Source: Candidatus Defluviibacterium haderslevense
Lineage (GTDB): Bacteria; Bacteroidota; Bacteroidia; Chitinophagales; Saprospiraceae
Reading direction: 5' to 3'
Assembly: GCA_016712225.1 (NCBI GenBank)
Contig: JADJRL010000003.1
Location: forward strand, 1,308,501 to 1,372,500
Length of the DNA stretch: 64,000 nucleotides
Shown: in pieces, positions 38,794 through 47,857 of the stretch
Numbering within the stretch: position 1 is the first letter of the stretch
Layout of the letters: each line of letters begins with the position of its first letter
Notes under the pieces: model-generated
The model's input: the letters and a program-made list of their open reading frames with translations, nothing else
The model's database searches: none
What the model was told of the DNA's origin: nothing
Made by a program: the position numbers and the translations under genes

Positions 38794-39024
38794 TCATTTT
38801 TTTTTCTTTGGAATTGGATCATCTCCACTTCCACCCCAAGGGTGACATTTAGTTATACGCCTAATTCCTAAAAAAACACCGTAAAAAATACCCCACTCAT
38901 TTACTGCCTGTATCATATAATTAGAACAAGTTGGATTGAATCTGCAATTTTTTCCTAGGATTGGTGAAATAAAAATCTGATAAACCCGAATTGGAAATAT
39001 TATTATATAGTTGAACCATTTCAT
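38794..39024 (-). CDS. yidD: Membrane protein insertion efficiency factor YidD
   Basis: 76 residues. The family signature is complete: IRVYQIFISPILGKNCRFNP then TCSNYMIQAV, and the C-terminal HPWGGSGDDP. YidD is a small inner-membrane-associated protein that helps YidC insert membrane proteins. It lies 6 bases beyond the stop of the PhoD-like gene on the same strand and is probably co-transcribed with it, although the two functions are unrelated. The Lys-rich tail (PKKKK) is typical. Confidence 0.93.
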   Translation of the reverse strand: MKWFNYIIIFPIRVYQIFISPILGKNCRFNPTCSNYMIQAVNEWGIFYGVFLGIRRITKCHPWGGSGDDPIPKKKK

Positions 39025-39030
39025 TTAGCG

Positions 39031-40395
39031 CTACTTTTTATTATACCTTAAATCGTTTTCAGAAATTAACCATTTCGATTTGGCTTGACCTGATATATTT
39101 ACAAATTCTACTTGCAATACTCTATCCTTGGGCTTACCTGAAACAGTAAATCGCCCGTAATTATGCTCTTCGACCAAGGTATTTGGAATTCTATTTGACT
39201 GATTTATAAATTCTTTTTTAACTTTTGAAATACCGGCTGTTAATGATGAGACCGTTACATCATATAATGGATAAGCCATCTCTCTATCTTTTTTAATTAT
39301 TTCACTATGATGTTTGTCACCTGTTAAAAATATTACGCCATTAATTTTATGTACATTTAAAAAATTCATTAAATCATTATACTCTACTGGATAATTATAA
39401 AAACAATCTCCACCATCTTCAACTTCATTCACTACTTGAGATCCCGTAACAATAATTTTAAATGGTGCATAGCTATTCAAAAGTGAATTTTTTAACCAGT
39501 TTATTTGCTCTTGACCAAACATCAATTTTTCCGAATTTGGAATATTATTAATATTACTTAACATATCATCTGAACTGCGCCAGGTGCGGTTATCCATCAT
39601 AAACAAATCTACATCATTATAAGAAATTTTACTGTATGTTCCTTTATCATACAATCCATATGTTGGATTAGCCGTGTAAGCCATAAATACTTTTCTTGAT
39701 TCCTCTTGAAAAATGTAAGACAAGCCTTCATTATTTGGTCCATAATCATGATCATCCCAAATTGCAAAATGAGACATTGATTTAAAAATGGGTTGAATTT
39801 CACTTACCGCTCGATCTCTGGATGCCCTATTCCATAAACCCCATTTACTTTGGAAATCCACCTCCCGAGTATACCAACTATCGCCTAACCATAACATGAA
39901 TTCTGCTTTTTCTTTTGCCATAGATAGAAAAATGATTGAATCTGAACCATATGGTTTCCCAGGTCTGTCATAGATAGGTTGATTGATATAATTACAACTA
40001 CCGGCAAGAAATGAAAAATCCGGCGCTGGAATTCTATATTTCCATAATACTTGAGTTTTAAAAGTGCCCTTTAATCTTTCAGATTTGTCTTTTTTGTCAA
40101 TGGTTATTTGATATTCATATTCTTGACCAGGCTCTAAACCAACCAAATCAAAAACTATAGTTTTATAATCAAATGCAGAATGATAATTAGGAAATGCTGA
40201 TTTCGGACTAACTGTTTTGTTTATTGGCCAAAATTGAAGTGTTGCATTAGATTTTGCTCCAATTTCACACCAAATTTTTGCCGTCCTATGTTCTATATAT
40301 CCCAACATAGGTCCACTAATTAATTGAGCCATTAATGGAGAACAAAAAAATAAATGGAATACTATTAATACGAGATTAAGCAACGTTTTAATCAT
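39031..40395 (-). CDS. PhoD-like alkaline phosphatase D family protein
   Basis: 454 residues. The signal peptide ends at SPLMAQ (about residue 24). An N-terminal fibronectin-like strand region (SGPMLGYIEHRTAKIWCE, GLEPGQEYEYQI) precedes the metallophosphatase domain. That domain shows FLAGSCNY, MLWLGDSWYTREVDF, FAIWDDHDYGPNN, GSQVVNE and ITGDKHHSE-like FLTGDKHHSEI, which are the metal-binding blocks of the PhoD family (phosphodiesterase/alkaline phosphatase, calcium and iron in Bacillus PhoD). It is exported, probably periplasmic or surface-located; no T9SS sorting domain is seen. Likely role is phosphate scavenging from phosphodiesters (inference). yidD follows immediately. Confidence 0.88.
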   Translation of the reverse strand: MIKTLLNLVLIVFHLFFCSPLMAQLISGPMLGYIEHRTAKIWCEIGAKSNATLQFWPINKTVSPKSAFPNYHSAFDYKTIVFDLVGLEPGQEYEYQITIDKKDKSERLKGTFKTQVLWKYRIPAPDFSFLAGSCNYINQPIYDRPGKPYGSDSIIFLSMAKEKAEFMLWLGDSWYTREVDFQSKWGLWNRASRDRAVSEIQPIFKSMSHFAIWDDHDYGPNNEGLSYIFQEESRKVFMAYTANPTYGLYDKGTYSKISYNDVDLFMMDNRTWRSSDDMLSNINNIPNSEKLMFGQEQINWLKNSLLNSYAPFKIIVTGSQVVNEVEDGGDCFYNYPVEYNDLMNFLNVHKINGVIFLTGDKHHSEIIKKDREMAYPLYDVTVSSLTAGISKVKKEFINQSNRIPNTLVEEHNYGRFTVSGKPKDRVLQVEFVNISGQAKSKWLISENDLRYNKK

Positions 40396-40504
40396 ATCTT
40401 CGTCTTTTTATGTGGTAAATATACTATCCTATTATGAACAATAACAAAATTCGATTATTATTCGTTTGTTAAATCGAAGCCCTATAGCTAGATAAAATTT
40501 GAAA

Positions 40505-41134
40505 ATGAAAATCAATTTCTTTTTATTGTTAATCCTTAGTTGTCTTGTCAAATCTTGGTCCCAAGGCAATCAATTAATTCAAATTTCCGGTCTCGTATTA
40601 ACCGATATTGATTCAGAACCTAAACCATTACCTTTTGCAGAAATCAGTATTATTGGTACTGGAAGGGGTGTATATGCAGATAGTAAAGGGTTTTTTTCAA
40701 TGGCAGTTCAAAAAAATGATACCCTTGTTTTTAATTACTTAGGGTTTAAACCCATATTTTATTTAGTACCGGATAGTTTAGGCAAATCTCATTATACTAT
40801 TTTTCAAATTATGACAAGAGATACCATATACTTACCCGAAACTATTGTTTATCCCTGGCCAGATAAAAACTATTTCAAGCAGGAATTTCTAGCCATGGAT
40901 ATTTCTAACGTACTTCAAGAAACTGCTTTAAAAAACTTAGCTCAAGATAACCTCCGCAAATTTTTTGAATTTACCCCAACTGATGGTCAAGCCTCAAGTC
41001 AACTTTATTTAGTTCAACAAGCACAAAAAAATTATTACAATGGTCAATTTAGACCAAATAATCTACTAAGTCCAACCGCATGGATAGCCTTTTTTAAAGC
41101 TTGGAAAAGAGGAGATTTTAAAAGAAAAAAATAA
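40505..41134 (+). CDS. Exported protein with CarboxypepD_reg-like domain
   Basis: 209 residues from the ATG at 40505; an in-frame TTG at 40499 adds two residues. A signal peptide covers 1-20 (LLLILSCLVKSWSQ). Residues ~26-110 match a carboxypeptidase regulatory-like beta domain: QISGLVLTDIDSEPKPLPFA, then SIIGTGRGVYADSKGFFSM and DTLVFNYLGFKPI, the pattern found at the start of TonB-dependent receptors. No barrel follows; the rest is a charged tail with WPDKNYFKQEFLAMD. Function is unknown; it may be periplasmic. It is divergent from the PhoD gene and convergent with the TerC gene. Confidence 0.72.
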   Translation: MKINFFLLLILSCLVKSWSQGNQLIQISGLVLTDIDSEPKPLPFAEISIIGTGRGVYADSKGFFSMAVQKNDTLVFNYLGFKPIFYLVPDSLGKSHYTIFQIMTRDTIYLPETIVYPWPDKNYFKQEFLAMDISNVLQETALKNLAQDNLRKFFEFTPTDGQASSQLYLVQQAQKNYYNGQFRPNNLLSPTAWIAFFKAWKRGDFKRKK

Positions 41135-41158
41135 AATATTTTTATTGTATTTATTTTA

Positions 41159-42091
41159 TTAAAGCAATTTGGTGTTTTTTCGTTGGTGATATATTGAATA
41201 CCATATTGATGCACTTATGCATGCTACAATAGTCAATAATGAAATCCAATTTGGTATATGAATATCAACAAACACTAAAAACATTTTAATACCAATAAAT
41301 ATTAAAACGATAGCAATTCCTTGTTGCAAAAAATCAAAATTATCAGCTGCTTTTTGCAAAATAAAGAAAAGTGCTCTCAGCCCTAATACTGCAAAAATAT
41401 TTGATGAGAATACTACCAAATTATCCGTTGTAATTCCAAAAACAGCTGGTATAGAGTCTAATGCAAAAATAATATCTGTAATTCCAAGCATAAAAATTGC
41501 TAATGCCAGTTTGGTAAAAAATATTTTTCCTTTTCTATTTATAGTGTATTTACCATGTGGTTCATCATCAGTATATCGAAGATATTTTGTTAAGAAATGA
41601 TAAACTTTACCATCTTTGATATCACTTTCTTCTTCTGGATTTTCTGAAAATAATTTATACCCAGTGTATATTAGAAATGCTCCAAAAATATATAATATCC
41701 AAGAAAAATGCTGTACCAAAATAATACCAACAGAAATAAATATGATCCTGAAAATTACAGCAAGTGCGACACCAATTATCAATACTCTACCAATGTTTTC
41801 TTTAGATATTTGTAAAGATGAAAAAATCATTACAAAAACAAATATATTATCTATCGAAAGTGACATTTCCATTAAATATGCCGATAAATAATTTAAAGCT
41901 TTATTACTGTCATATTCAAACCACAAGTATCCAAAATACCCTAAAGCAATTAATACCCAGAATAAATATTGATACAAGGCGTTTTTTAATTTTACTTCCT
42001 GACCTTTTTTACTAAATACAAAAAGATCTAAAATAAATGAAAATACAAGTGCAACAATAAAAATGATATAACTTAAATAATCCTTGTTCAT
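41159..42091 (-). CDS. TerC/Alx-family integral membrane protein
   Basis: 310 residues with about seven to nine transmembrane helices. The two acidic signatures of TerC proteins are present: YLMEMSLSIDNIFVFVMIF and FMLGITDIIFALDSIPAVF. A hydrophilic loop (residues ~150-190, SENPEEESDIKDG) separates the halves, and the form resembles Alx-type proteins, for which Mn(II) export is reported. It is therefore probably an inner-membrane metal-ion exporter. No yybP-ykoY manganese riboswitch is apparent upstream; the TATCTTTG promoter element is only five bases from the ATG, which would leave almost no leader. Confidence 0.87.
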   Translation of the reverse strand: MNKDYLSYIIFIVALVFSFILDLFVFSKKGQEVKLKNALYQYLFWVLIALGYFGYLWFEYDSNKALNYLSAYLMEMSLSIDNIFVFVMIFSSLQISKENIGRVLIIGVALAVIFRIIFISVGIILVQHFSWILYIFGAFLIYTGYKLFSENPEEESDIKDGKVYHFLTKYLRYTDDEPHGKYTINRKGKIFFTKLALAIFMLGITDIIFALDSIPAVFGITTDNLVVFSSNIFAVLGLRALFFILQKAADNFDFLQQGIAIVLIFIGIKMFLVFVDIHIPNWISLLTIVACISASIWYSIYHQRKNTKLL

Positions 42092-42096
42092 AATAT

Positions 42097-42104
42097 CAAA
42101 GATA
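42097..42104 (-). promoter_or_regulatory. Candidate -7 promoter element (TATCTTTG) of the TerC gene
   Basis: On the minus strand TATCTTTG ends five bases before the ATG at 42091, suggesting a nearly leaderless transcript if used. Confidence 0.4.
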
Positions 42105-42119
42105 ATGAAAATAATCTTT

Positions 42120-42150
42120 AAAAACCCATCCTCAATAAAAGAATGGTTTT
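42120..42150 (-). terminator. Probable terminator of the DUF937-OmpA gene
   Basis: On the minus strand AAAACCATTC (42150-42141) pairs with GGATGGGTTTT (42131-42121) with one bulged G and one G-U pair; five T end the structure. It lies 27 bases after the stop at 42177. Confidence 0.5.
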
Positions 42151-42176
42151 ATCGAATGTATAACTGATAAGGAAAA

Positions 42177-43457
42177 TTATTTTTTTGTAACTCGAATAGC
42201 CACTCTTCGGTTCAAATCTCTACCCGCTTCTGTATTGTTATCAGCAATAGAATGATCTTGACCATAACCTTCGGCTACCATTCTAATACCTTCTACCCCT
42301 TTTTCTACTAGTGAAGTTCTTACCGCTTCAGCTCTTTCTAAAGAAAGTTTTTGATTAGCTTTAGGATCACCAGTATTATCAGTGTACCCTCCAATTTTTA
42401 TTTCAACAGATGGATATGCTTTCAATATTGAATAAATATTACTAATTTGATCCATTGAAACAGGATTTAATGTGGCTTTTCCGGTTTCAAATAATATTCT
42501 ATCAAAATTAAACCAAGTGGTTTTATCAACGATTTTTGATTTATCATTAATAAAAGAAATTAAGGCATTTTCTACTCCTTTTACTGGTGCATTAATTTCA
42601 ATTCCTCCTGGGAGGGTTAATTTAATCGATTGGCCAAGTAGATCCCATTTGGCCTTTACGCTAGAATCTAAGGAATTCATCAAATCATTTGTATTTGAAT
42701 TTATTGTATTAGATCCTAAAGTCGTTGAATCATTCAATGTATTGTTTACATTTTCAATTTTAGTTTGAACCAAATCATCCCTGTCAGATGTATTACAAGC
42801 CTTCATCATAGTCCATAATAATGCTAATAATCCAATCAACCCTATTAACCACATCCACCAATTACTTCCATTTTCATCTGATGTTGGTTTAGAATCGAAT
42901 TCTTGATTAACTGTGTTTGTTAAATTGGTAAAATTTAATATTGATTTTAAATCACTCGGTATAGCATTTATTATCTCTCGTTTATAACCACCTAACCAAG
43001 TAGTTAAGCCTGAAACGCCATAATTTTCAGTAGTTGATTTTTTCTTAAGAAAAGATAACACGAATGAACCTGCAATAGTTAATAATTTATTAGCAGAAGC
43101 TGAACTTTTAAAATTTGAAAATTTAGAAAAACCATCTATTAATGCTGAATGATTGTCTCCAAATAAAAGTTGAATGAAGGAGCTACTTATAATTTGACTT
43201 TCATTAGAAATGTCTTCTATTGAAAAATCATTAAGATTATTTAAAAGACTGCTTTGGTTGTCTTTATGATTGATTAAATCCCAAATTTGATGGATCCGAT
43301 CTTGATGAGTTGATTCATTTAAAACACCACCTAAAAGTATAGGTAAAATAGCTTCTAATCCTTTTGAAGTTGAATGCTCTGTTTCTCCAATAAAATTTGA
43401 GGTTTTGGAAAGGAATTCATGGTTTAAGTAGCTTTTTAATAGATCAATTACATTCAT
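42177..43457 (-). CDS. DUF937-TM-OmpA fusion protein
   Basis: 426 residues. The N-terminal half resembles DUF937 (MNVIDLLKSYL, a GLEAILPILLGGVLNES segment, and a helical FLKKKS region). A single membrane helix (WWMWLIGLIGLLALLWTMMKA, about residues 198-218) follows, then a Ser/Asn/Thr-rich linker. The C-terminal OmpA-like domain shows FDRILFETGKATL, IKIGGYTDNTGDPKANQKLS and EGYGQDHSIADNNTEAGRDL before NRRVAIRV, with the peptidoglycan-binding Asp and Arg positions in place. There is no signal peptide, so the DUF937 part should be cytoplasmic and the OmpA part periplasmic, clasping peptidoglycan. Function unknown; possibly an envelope-tethering protein. It is monocistronic. Confidence 0.85.
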   Translation of the reverse strand: MNVIDLLKSYLNHEFLSKTSNFIGETEHSTSKGLEAILPILLGGVLNESTHQDRIHQIWDLINHKDNQSSLLNNLNDFSIEDISNESQIISSSFIQLLFGDNHSALIDGFSKFSNFKSSASANKLLTIAGSFVLSFLKKKSTTENYGVSGLTTWLGGYKREIINAIPSDLKSILNFTNLTNTVNQEFDSKPTSDENGSNWWMWLIGLIGLLALLWTMMKACNTSDRDDLVQTKIENVNNTLNDSTTLGSNTINSNTNDLMNSLDSSVKAKWDLLGQSIKLTLPGGIEINAPVKGVENALISFINDKSKIVDKTTWFNFDRILFETGKATLNPVSMDQISNIYSILKAYPSVEIKIGGYTDNTGDPKANQKLSLERAEAVRTSLVEKGVEGIRMVAEGYGQDHSIADNNTEAGRDLNRRVAIRVTKK

Positions 43458-43590
43458 TTTTGTTACTTTTTAAATTAATTATTTATTCAGATAACTCATT
43501 TATACCACATTAGTTTGGTCAATTTACAACCCTTTTTCAAAAATTTTGTTAATTGTTGTTAACAAAAGAATTTAATCTTATTTTCAAACC

Positions 43591-44115
43591 ATGGAAGAAT
43601 TAAAATACCCAATTGGAAAATGGAAATCTCCAGATACTATTGATAAGATTCGATGTTCGAATTGGATCAATGAGATTAAAGATTTACCGAATCAACTCAA
43701 AAGTACCTTGTCTCATATTAATGAAAATGACCTTCAACGCAAATATCGACCGGAAGGATGGACCATCCAACAAGTAGTTCATCATATTGCTGATAGTCAT
43801 ATGAATGCATATATTAGACACAAACTTTCAACAACTGAAGATACCCCTACTATTAATCCATATAACGAAAAATTATGGTCCGAAATGTTAGATGTAAAAA
43901 TGATACCCATCGATGTATCATTAAATCTAATTGAAAGTCTTCATTTACGTTGGGCCGTTTTCTTAGGTTCATTGAATGAAACAGACCTCAAAAAAGGGTT
44001 CATCCATCCACAACATAATAAGAAAATTTTATTGGAAGAATCTATTGGGATGTATGCATGGCATGGAACACATCATTTACATCACCTAAAAAATGCATTA
44101 AAATTTAATTATTAG
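43591..44115 (+). CDS. YfiT-type DinB-fold metal-dependent protein (bacillithiol-transferase-like)
   Basis: 174 residues. It begins LKYPIGKWKSPD as in Bacillus YfiT. The DinB four-helix fold carries the nickel/zinc ligand set: His64 or 65 in VVHHIADSH, and His158 and His162 in WHGTHHLHHL. The RYRPEGWTIQ-type motif (KYRPEGWTIQQVVHH) is characteristic. Family members were annotated as metal-dependent hydrolases and later as thiol S-transferases; the thiol used in this organism cannot be told from this region. It is the sole plus-strand gene between two minus-strand ones and meets sdhB tail to tail. Confidence 0.85.
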   Translation: MEELKYPIGKWKSPDTIDKIRCSNWINEIKDLPNQLKSTLSHINENDLQRKYRPEGWTIQQVVHHIADSHMNAYIRHKLSTTEDTPTINPYNEKLWSEMLDVKMIPIDVSLNLIESLHLRWAVFLGSLNETDLKKGFIHPQHNKKILLEESIGMYAWHGTHHLHHLKNALKFNY

Positions 44116-44121
44116 TGACTT

Positions 44122-44868
44122 CTATTGTTCTGAAACAAATATCGCCTTTGTATAATATCTATTCATTCGTGCGATATTCTCTAAAGAAATCTCCTTTGGA
44201 CAATCAGCTTCACATGCTCCAACATTAGAACAACGACCAAAACCTTCAGCATCCATCTGTGCAACCATATTATATACTCTTCTGTTTTGTTCAACTTCTC
44301 CCTGAGGCAAAAGACCTAAATGTGATACTTTAGCCGCAGTAAATAACATTGCTGACCCATTTGGACAAGCTGCAACACACGCCCCACATCCAATACAAGC
44401 TGCCGCATCAAAAGACTTACCTGCAACATCCTTTTCAATGGGCATTGAATTTCCATCAATTGCCTGGCCAACATTAATTGAAATATATCCACCAGCCTGA
44501 ATAATTCTATCAAATGCAGTCCTATCTACAACTAGGTCCTTAATTACTGGAAAAGATCTGGCTCTAAAGGGTTCAATCACAATGGTTTCCCCTTCTTTAA
44601 AATACCTCATATGCAATTGACAGGTCGTAGTGCCTGAATTCGGACCATGTGGTTTTCCATTGATTACCATACTACAAGCACCACATATTCCTTCACGACA
44701 ATCGTGATCAAAAGCTACCGGCTCTTGTTTTTTATCAATAAGTTGTTGGTTCAGAACATCCATCATCTCTAAGAAAGACATGTGTTCATTCGCTTCAATT
44801 TGATACATTTCAAATCGACCAACTGATTTACTATCTTTTTGTCTCCAAACCTTCAAATTAAGCTTCAT
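44122..44868 (-). CDS. sdhB: Succinate dehydrogenase/fumarate reductase iron-sulfur subunit
   Basis: 248 residues. SdhB passes electrons from the flavoprotein SdhA to the membrane quinone site. Three cluster-binding sets are present: CREGICGAC with a distant CQLHMR Cys for [2Fe-2S], CIGCGACVAACP for [4Fe-4S], and CSNVGACEADCPKEI for the third cluster. Length fits the Bacteroidota form of the subunit. sdhA and sdhC, normally directly upstream in Bacteroidota, are absent: the upstream gene is queG, 133 bases away. The subunit gene therefore appears separated from the rest of the complex. It faces the YfiT gene. Confidence 0.93.
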   Translation of the reverse strand: MKLNLKVWRQKDSKSVGRFEMYQIEANEHMSFLEMMDVLNQQLIDKKQEPVAFDHDCREGICGACSMVINGKPHGPNSGTTTCQLHMRYFKEGETIVIEPFRARSFPVIKDLVVDRTAFDRIIQAGGYISINVGQAIDGNSMPIEKDVAGKSFDAAACIGCGACVAACPNGSAMLFTAAKVSHLGLLPQGEVEQNRRVYNMVAQMDAEGFGRCSNVGACEADCPKEISLENIARMNRYYTKAIFVSEQ

Positions 44869-45000
44869 ATTTCTTACTGTTTCTAGTACTGTAACAAAGT
44901 GTAAAAGTAATTAATTTGAGAATTATAATTTAACTTAAGACTATTTATTACTGCCCAAGGAAGTTATTTATAGAATGGCCTTGTTATATTAATAAAAACT

Positions 45001-45918
45001 TTAATTTATAAATTTAATGTTTTTCATCATTCCTTCCCTTTTAGTTCTTTTAATCGGGGAATTTCTACTTATTTTTTTCCATGTTTCATCATTAATCTCC
45101 AACCAATCCGATTTAGTTAATTGTAACATATCCAAGTTTGGTTGAAATTCAGGTACTTTGGTTGGTTTGGAAAATCGATTCCAAGGGCAAACTTCCTGAC
45201 ATATATCGCAGCCAAATGCCCAGCCATTCATTTTATCTTTAAATCCTTCAGGGATTGAATTTTTAAGTTCGATTGTAAGATAGGATATGCATTTACTAGC
45301 ATCTAAAAGATAGCCATCCGGATGAATTGCTTGAGTAGGACAGGCTTCAATACATTTTTTACAGGTCCCACAATGGTCTTTTATTGGTGTAGAATATTCA
45401 AATTCAAGATCAACTAAAATGCAAGCCAAAAAAAAATAACTACCTTTTTTTGGATTAATTGTGAGGGTGTTTTTACCATTCCATCCAATGCCACTTTTTT
45501 CCGCCCAAACGCGTTCCATAATAGGTGCTGAATCAACAAACGCTCGAATTGTTATATCTCCATATAATTCTTTCAATGAATGTAACAATAGGTCACATTT
45601 GTCCTTAATAACCCTATGATAATCTTGACCATAAGCATACTTAGATACTTTAGGATGATCCTCCGAAAGGTGTATTTGTGGCTGGTCATAATTTAGAGTC
45701 ATCATAATAACTGATTTACATCCTTCGAGTAATTTTGTGGGATCAATTCGAAGATCAAAATACCTTTCCATATAAGTCATCTCTCCATGAAAACCATTTG
45801 CCAACCATTGCTCTAATTGCAAAGCTTCCTTTTCAAGTCTTTGTGCTTGAACAATTCCTACAGATTCAAATCCAATAGAGTGAGCCAATTCAATAAATGG
45901 TTTAGACTGATGTCTCAT
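45001..45918 (-). CDS. queG: Epoxyqueuosine reductase QueG
   Basis: 305 residues. QueG reduces epoxyqueuosine in tRNA to queuosine using cobalamin and two [4Fe-4S] clusters. Two cluster motifs are visible: CGTCKKCIEACPTQAIHPDG and FGCDICQEVCPWNRF. The conserved WAEKSGIGWNGKNTLTINP segment and the N-terminal EALQLEQWLANGFHGEMTYM complete the family picture. It is the last step after Tgt, which is encoded at 19704. A TAnnTTTG element is upstream. Downstream sdhB is 133 bases away and probably independent. Confidence 0.95.
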   Translation of the reverse strand: MRHQSKPFIELAHSIGFESVGIVQAQRLEKEALQLEQWLANGFHGEMTYMERYFDLRIDPTKLLEGCKSVIMMTLNYDQPQIHLSEDHPKVSKYAYGQDYHRVIKDKCDLLLHSLKELYGDITIRAFVDSAPIMERVWAEKSGIGWNGKNTLTINPKKGSYFFLACILVDLEFEYSTPIKDHCGTCKKCIEACPTQAIHPDGYLLDASKCISYLTIELKNSIPEGFKDKMNGWAFGCDICQEVCPWNRFSKPTKVPEFQPNLDMLQLTKSDWLEINDETWKKISRNSPIKRTKREGMMKNIKFIN

Positions 45919-45945
45919 TAATGATTAAATCTTATTATTTATTAG

Positions 45946-45953
45946 CAAAAGTA
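45946..45953 (-). promoter_or_regulatory. Candidate -7 promoter element (TACTTTTG) of queG
   Basis: On the minus strand TACTTTTG ends 27 bases before the queG ATG at 45918. Confidence 0.4.
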
Positions 45954-45996
45954 TATTAACAATTTGAATAGGCGTTTTAAAATTCCATGTTTCAAT

Positions 45997-46025
45997 AAAA
46001 AAGCCCGCAATACATATTGCAGGCT
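45997..46025 (-). terminator. Rho-independent terminator of the sigma/outer-membrane operon
   Basis: On the minus strand AGCC-T-GCAATA pairs with TATTGC-G-GGCT (one mismatch) and is followed by six T (46002-45997). It lies 37 bases past the stop at 46062, ending the operon 48395-46062. Confidence 0.75.
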
Positions 46026-46061
46026 AACCACATTATTGAAAAATTAAAAAATAATTTAAAT

Positions 46062-46949
46062 TTAAAAATCAAACCAAATACCACATTCCAATGTTTGGAA
46101 CTGATTTTCCTTCCAAGTATCACTTAAATCATAATTAGCAAATAATTTAATGGCCCCGATATCGATTCTTCCGGTTATTCCATATCTGTATTTATTAAAA
46201 CCAAAATCTTCTTCAGTTTCAATTTTCTGGTTGATATCGCTTTTTTTAACATTAGATTCTTGATAAACCAAAATTCCTGCATACCCACCGAATCCTATTC
46301 CTACTTTCCCTAATCCCTTTATTCTATTACTTTGTGTATATAACATTAAAGGTACTTGTAAATGCTGAATAGAAAATGAAGACCTTTTAATATTATCATC
46401 TTTAGTATAATCCAATATTTTATTGGGTGTAAAAGATATTTTATTTTTAAACGTCATTTCTTCAATATGATACCCAAATGAAGTCAAAAGCATCAGATGC
46501 TTAGTCCCTAAATAAATTGTTGTAGGCAGAAAATTTAATGTTGTACTCCATGAACTAAATGGTTTATTTTCCAAATCATCTACTAAATTCTTAGCTTGAC
46601 TCTTATCATGTAATAATACATTTACTCCTAAATCAATATCCAAAAATCCAACGCGTGCGCCACGTTTTTTCTTTTTTTCAGGATTTATATTTTCCTTATT
46701 ACTTTTATCTAAATCAGTTTCATCCATTTCATCTTCTTCATCAACTTCATTTTTTTTGTCCTTCTGGTCTCTTTCAATAATTAATATATCTCGATCTCCC
46801 AATTTAATTTTGACCGTATCATGCTCAACATTAACTGGTGGTGGAGTAGGAGGTAATGGTGGGGCTAAATTTTCCAATGGTGGAACAGTTTCTTGTGCTG
46901 CTAAGTGCATAGCACTGTACAAAATAAACACGAAAATTAGTTTTTTCAT
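46062..46949 (-). CDS. Exported outer-membrane beta-barrel-like protein with acidic linker
   Basis: 295 residues. The signal peptide ends at LAAQ (about residue 19). A Pro-rich stretch (PPLENLAPPLPPTPPP) leads into DTVKIKLGDRDILII, then a highly charged linker (KNEVDEEDEMDETDLDKSNK, followed by KKKK). The last ~190 residues are alternating strands typical of a small barrel (GFLDIDLGVNVLL, WSTTLNFLPTTIYLG, ending GIWFDF with terminal Phe). Related to PorT-like beta-barrel proteins only in general shape. It is third in an operon after an ECF sigma factor and a membrane protein, so it is probably sensed by or regulated through them (inference). Confidence 0.75.
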   Translation of the reverse strand: MKKLIFVFILYSAMHLAAQETVPPLENLAPPLPPTPPPVNVEHDTVKIKLGDRDILIIERDQKDKKNEVDEEDEMDETDLDKSNKENINPEKKKKRGARVGFLDIDLGVNVLLHDKSQAKNLVDDLENKPFSSWSTTLNFLPTTIYLGTKHLMLLTSFGYHIEEMTFKNKISFTPNKILDYTKDDNIKRSSFSIQHLQVPLMLYTQSNRIKGLGKVGIGFGGYAGILVYQESNVKKSDINQKIETEEDFGFNKYRYGITGRIDIGAIKLFANYDLSDTWKENQFQTLECGIWFDF

Positions 46950-47014
46950 TTTAAAAAATTTTTATACTTGTTATTATTTAAATTAAAAAATTAGTTGTTT
47001 CACAATTAAAATCA

Positions 47015-47857
47015 TCATTGAATAGGAATACTAATCGATTTATGAAAGGCAACTGTCTCACTTTTATAATTGACTGCGATAAATGTTTTTTGATTCAACT
47101 CCTTGGATTCAATTTTCAAAACATCCGAAGTCCATTCACTGCTCTTCTTTGAAATTAATTTCATAATCCCTTTAAATATGGCTTTTCCAATAGTGTAAGA
47201 TTGATTCGAATGATCAGCTACACTTACTATTGGTTCTGAAGAACTTAGCTGGGTTATATTTCCATTTTGTGGTACTTCATTAATCTTTATTAATGGTTCA
47301 GCATCATCTGTTTTAATGTTCGATTGAGTAATGATCGGTTCATTTAAAACAGCTATTTCTTGGTCCATATGATCATCCGTTAATTGGTTCGCCAATTCAA
47401 TATTATTGGGATTTTCAATGATTTCTTGTTGAATAATAGTTTTTGCTCTGAGCGTTCTGCCTTTTTTATTTACTTGTTTGTTTGATTGTATTTGCATTGT
47501 CTTTTCCGCAATTGCTTTTGTTTCATTACCTAAAACAATTTCATTAGCTTTTACATTATCCTCAACAATTTCTTTTTGATCTTGAGGTAATAGTGATTTC
47601 TCTGAAACTAAAGATAAAGTTTGGTTCGTCCCATCGTCTTCACTATTTAGTGAAAAAATAAAAACAATCAGTATACAAATTGATGCAGCAATCCATAGAT
47701 AATGAAAGTTGAATTTTGCACTATGTTTTTTGGGCCTATTAATATGCAACTTTCCTTTTTCTTCAATCATTAATCGTTCAAAAAAATCAGAAGGTGGTAC
47801 CTTATTGTCAATAATATGCTTATGCTGTTGTATATATTGTTTTAATCGATCGGACAT
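47015..47857 (-). CDS. Putative anti-sigma factor, single-pass membrane protein
   Basis: 280 residues. A cytoplasmic N-terminus of ~50 residues (MSDRLKQYIQQHKHII, PPSDFFERLM) precedes one membrane helix (~52-70, YLWIAASICILIVFIFSL), and the rest is a polar, Gln/Asn/Glu-rich periplasmic domain with a folded end (GKAIFKGIMKLISKKSSEW). This topology, and a 38-base overlap with the ECF sigma gene upstream, are typical of anti-sigma factors. No zinc-anti-sigma HxxxCxxC motif is visible, so the assignment rests on position and topology. The outer-membrane protein gene follows 65 bases later. Confidence 0.7.
   Translation of the reverse strand: MSDRLKQYIQQHKHIIDNKVPPSDFFERLMIEEKGKLHINRPKKHSAKFNFHYLWIAASICILIVFIFSLNSEDDGTNQTLSLVSEKSLLPQDQKEIVEDNVKANEIVLGNETKAIAEKTMQIQSNKQVNKKGRTLRAKTIIQQEIIENPNNIELANQLTDDHMDQEIAVLNEPIITQSNIKTDDAEPLIKINEVPQNGNITQLSSSEPIVSVADHSNQSYTIGKAIFKGIMKLISKKSSEWTSDVLKIESKELNQKTFIAVNYKSETVAFHKSISIPIQ

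Noticed and set aside
42092..42176. yybP-ykoY manganese riboswitch upstream of the TerC gene
   Set aside because: Only 85 bases before the next gene, none of the expected conserved loops are seen, and the promoter element would leave no leader.
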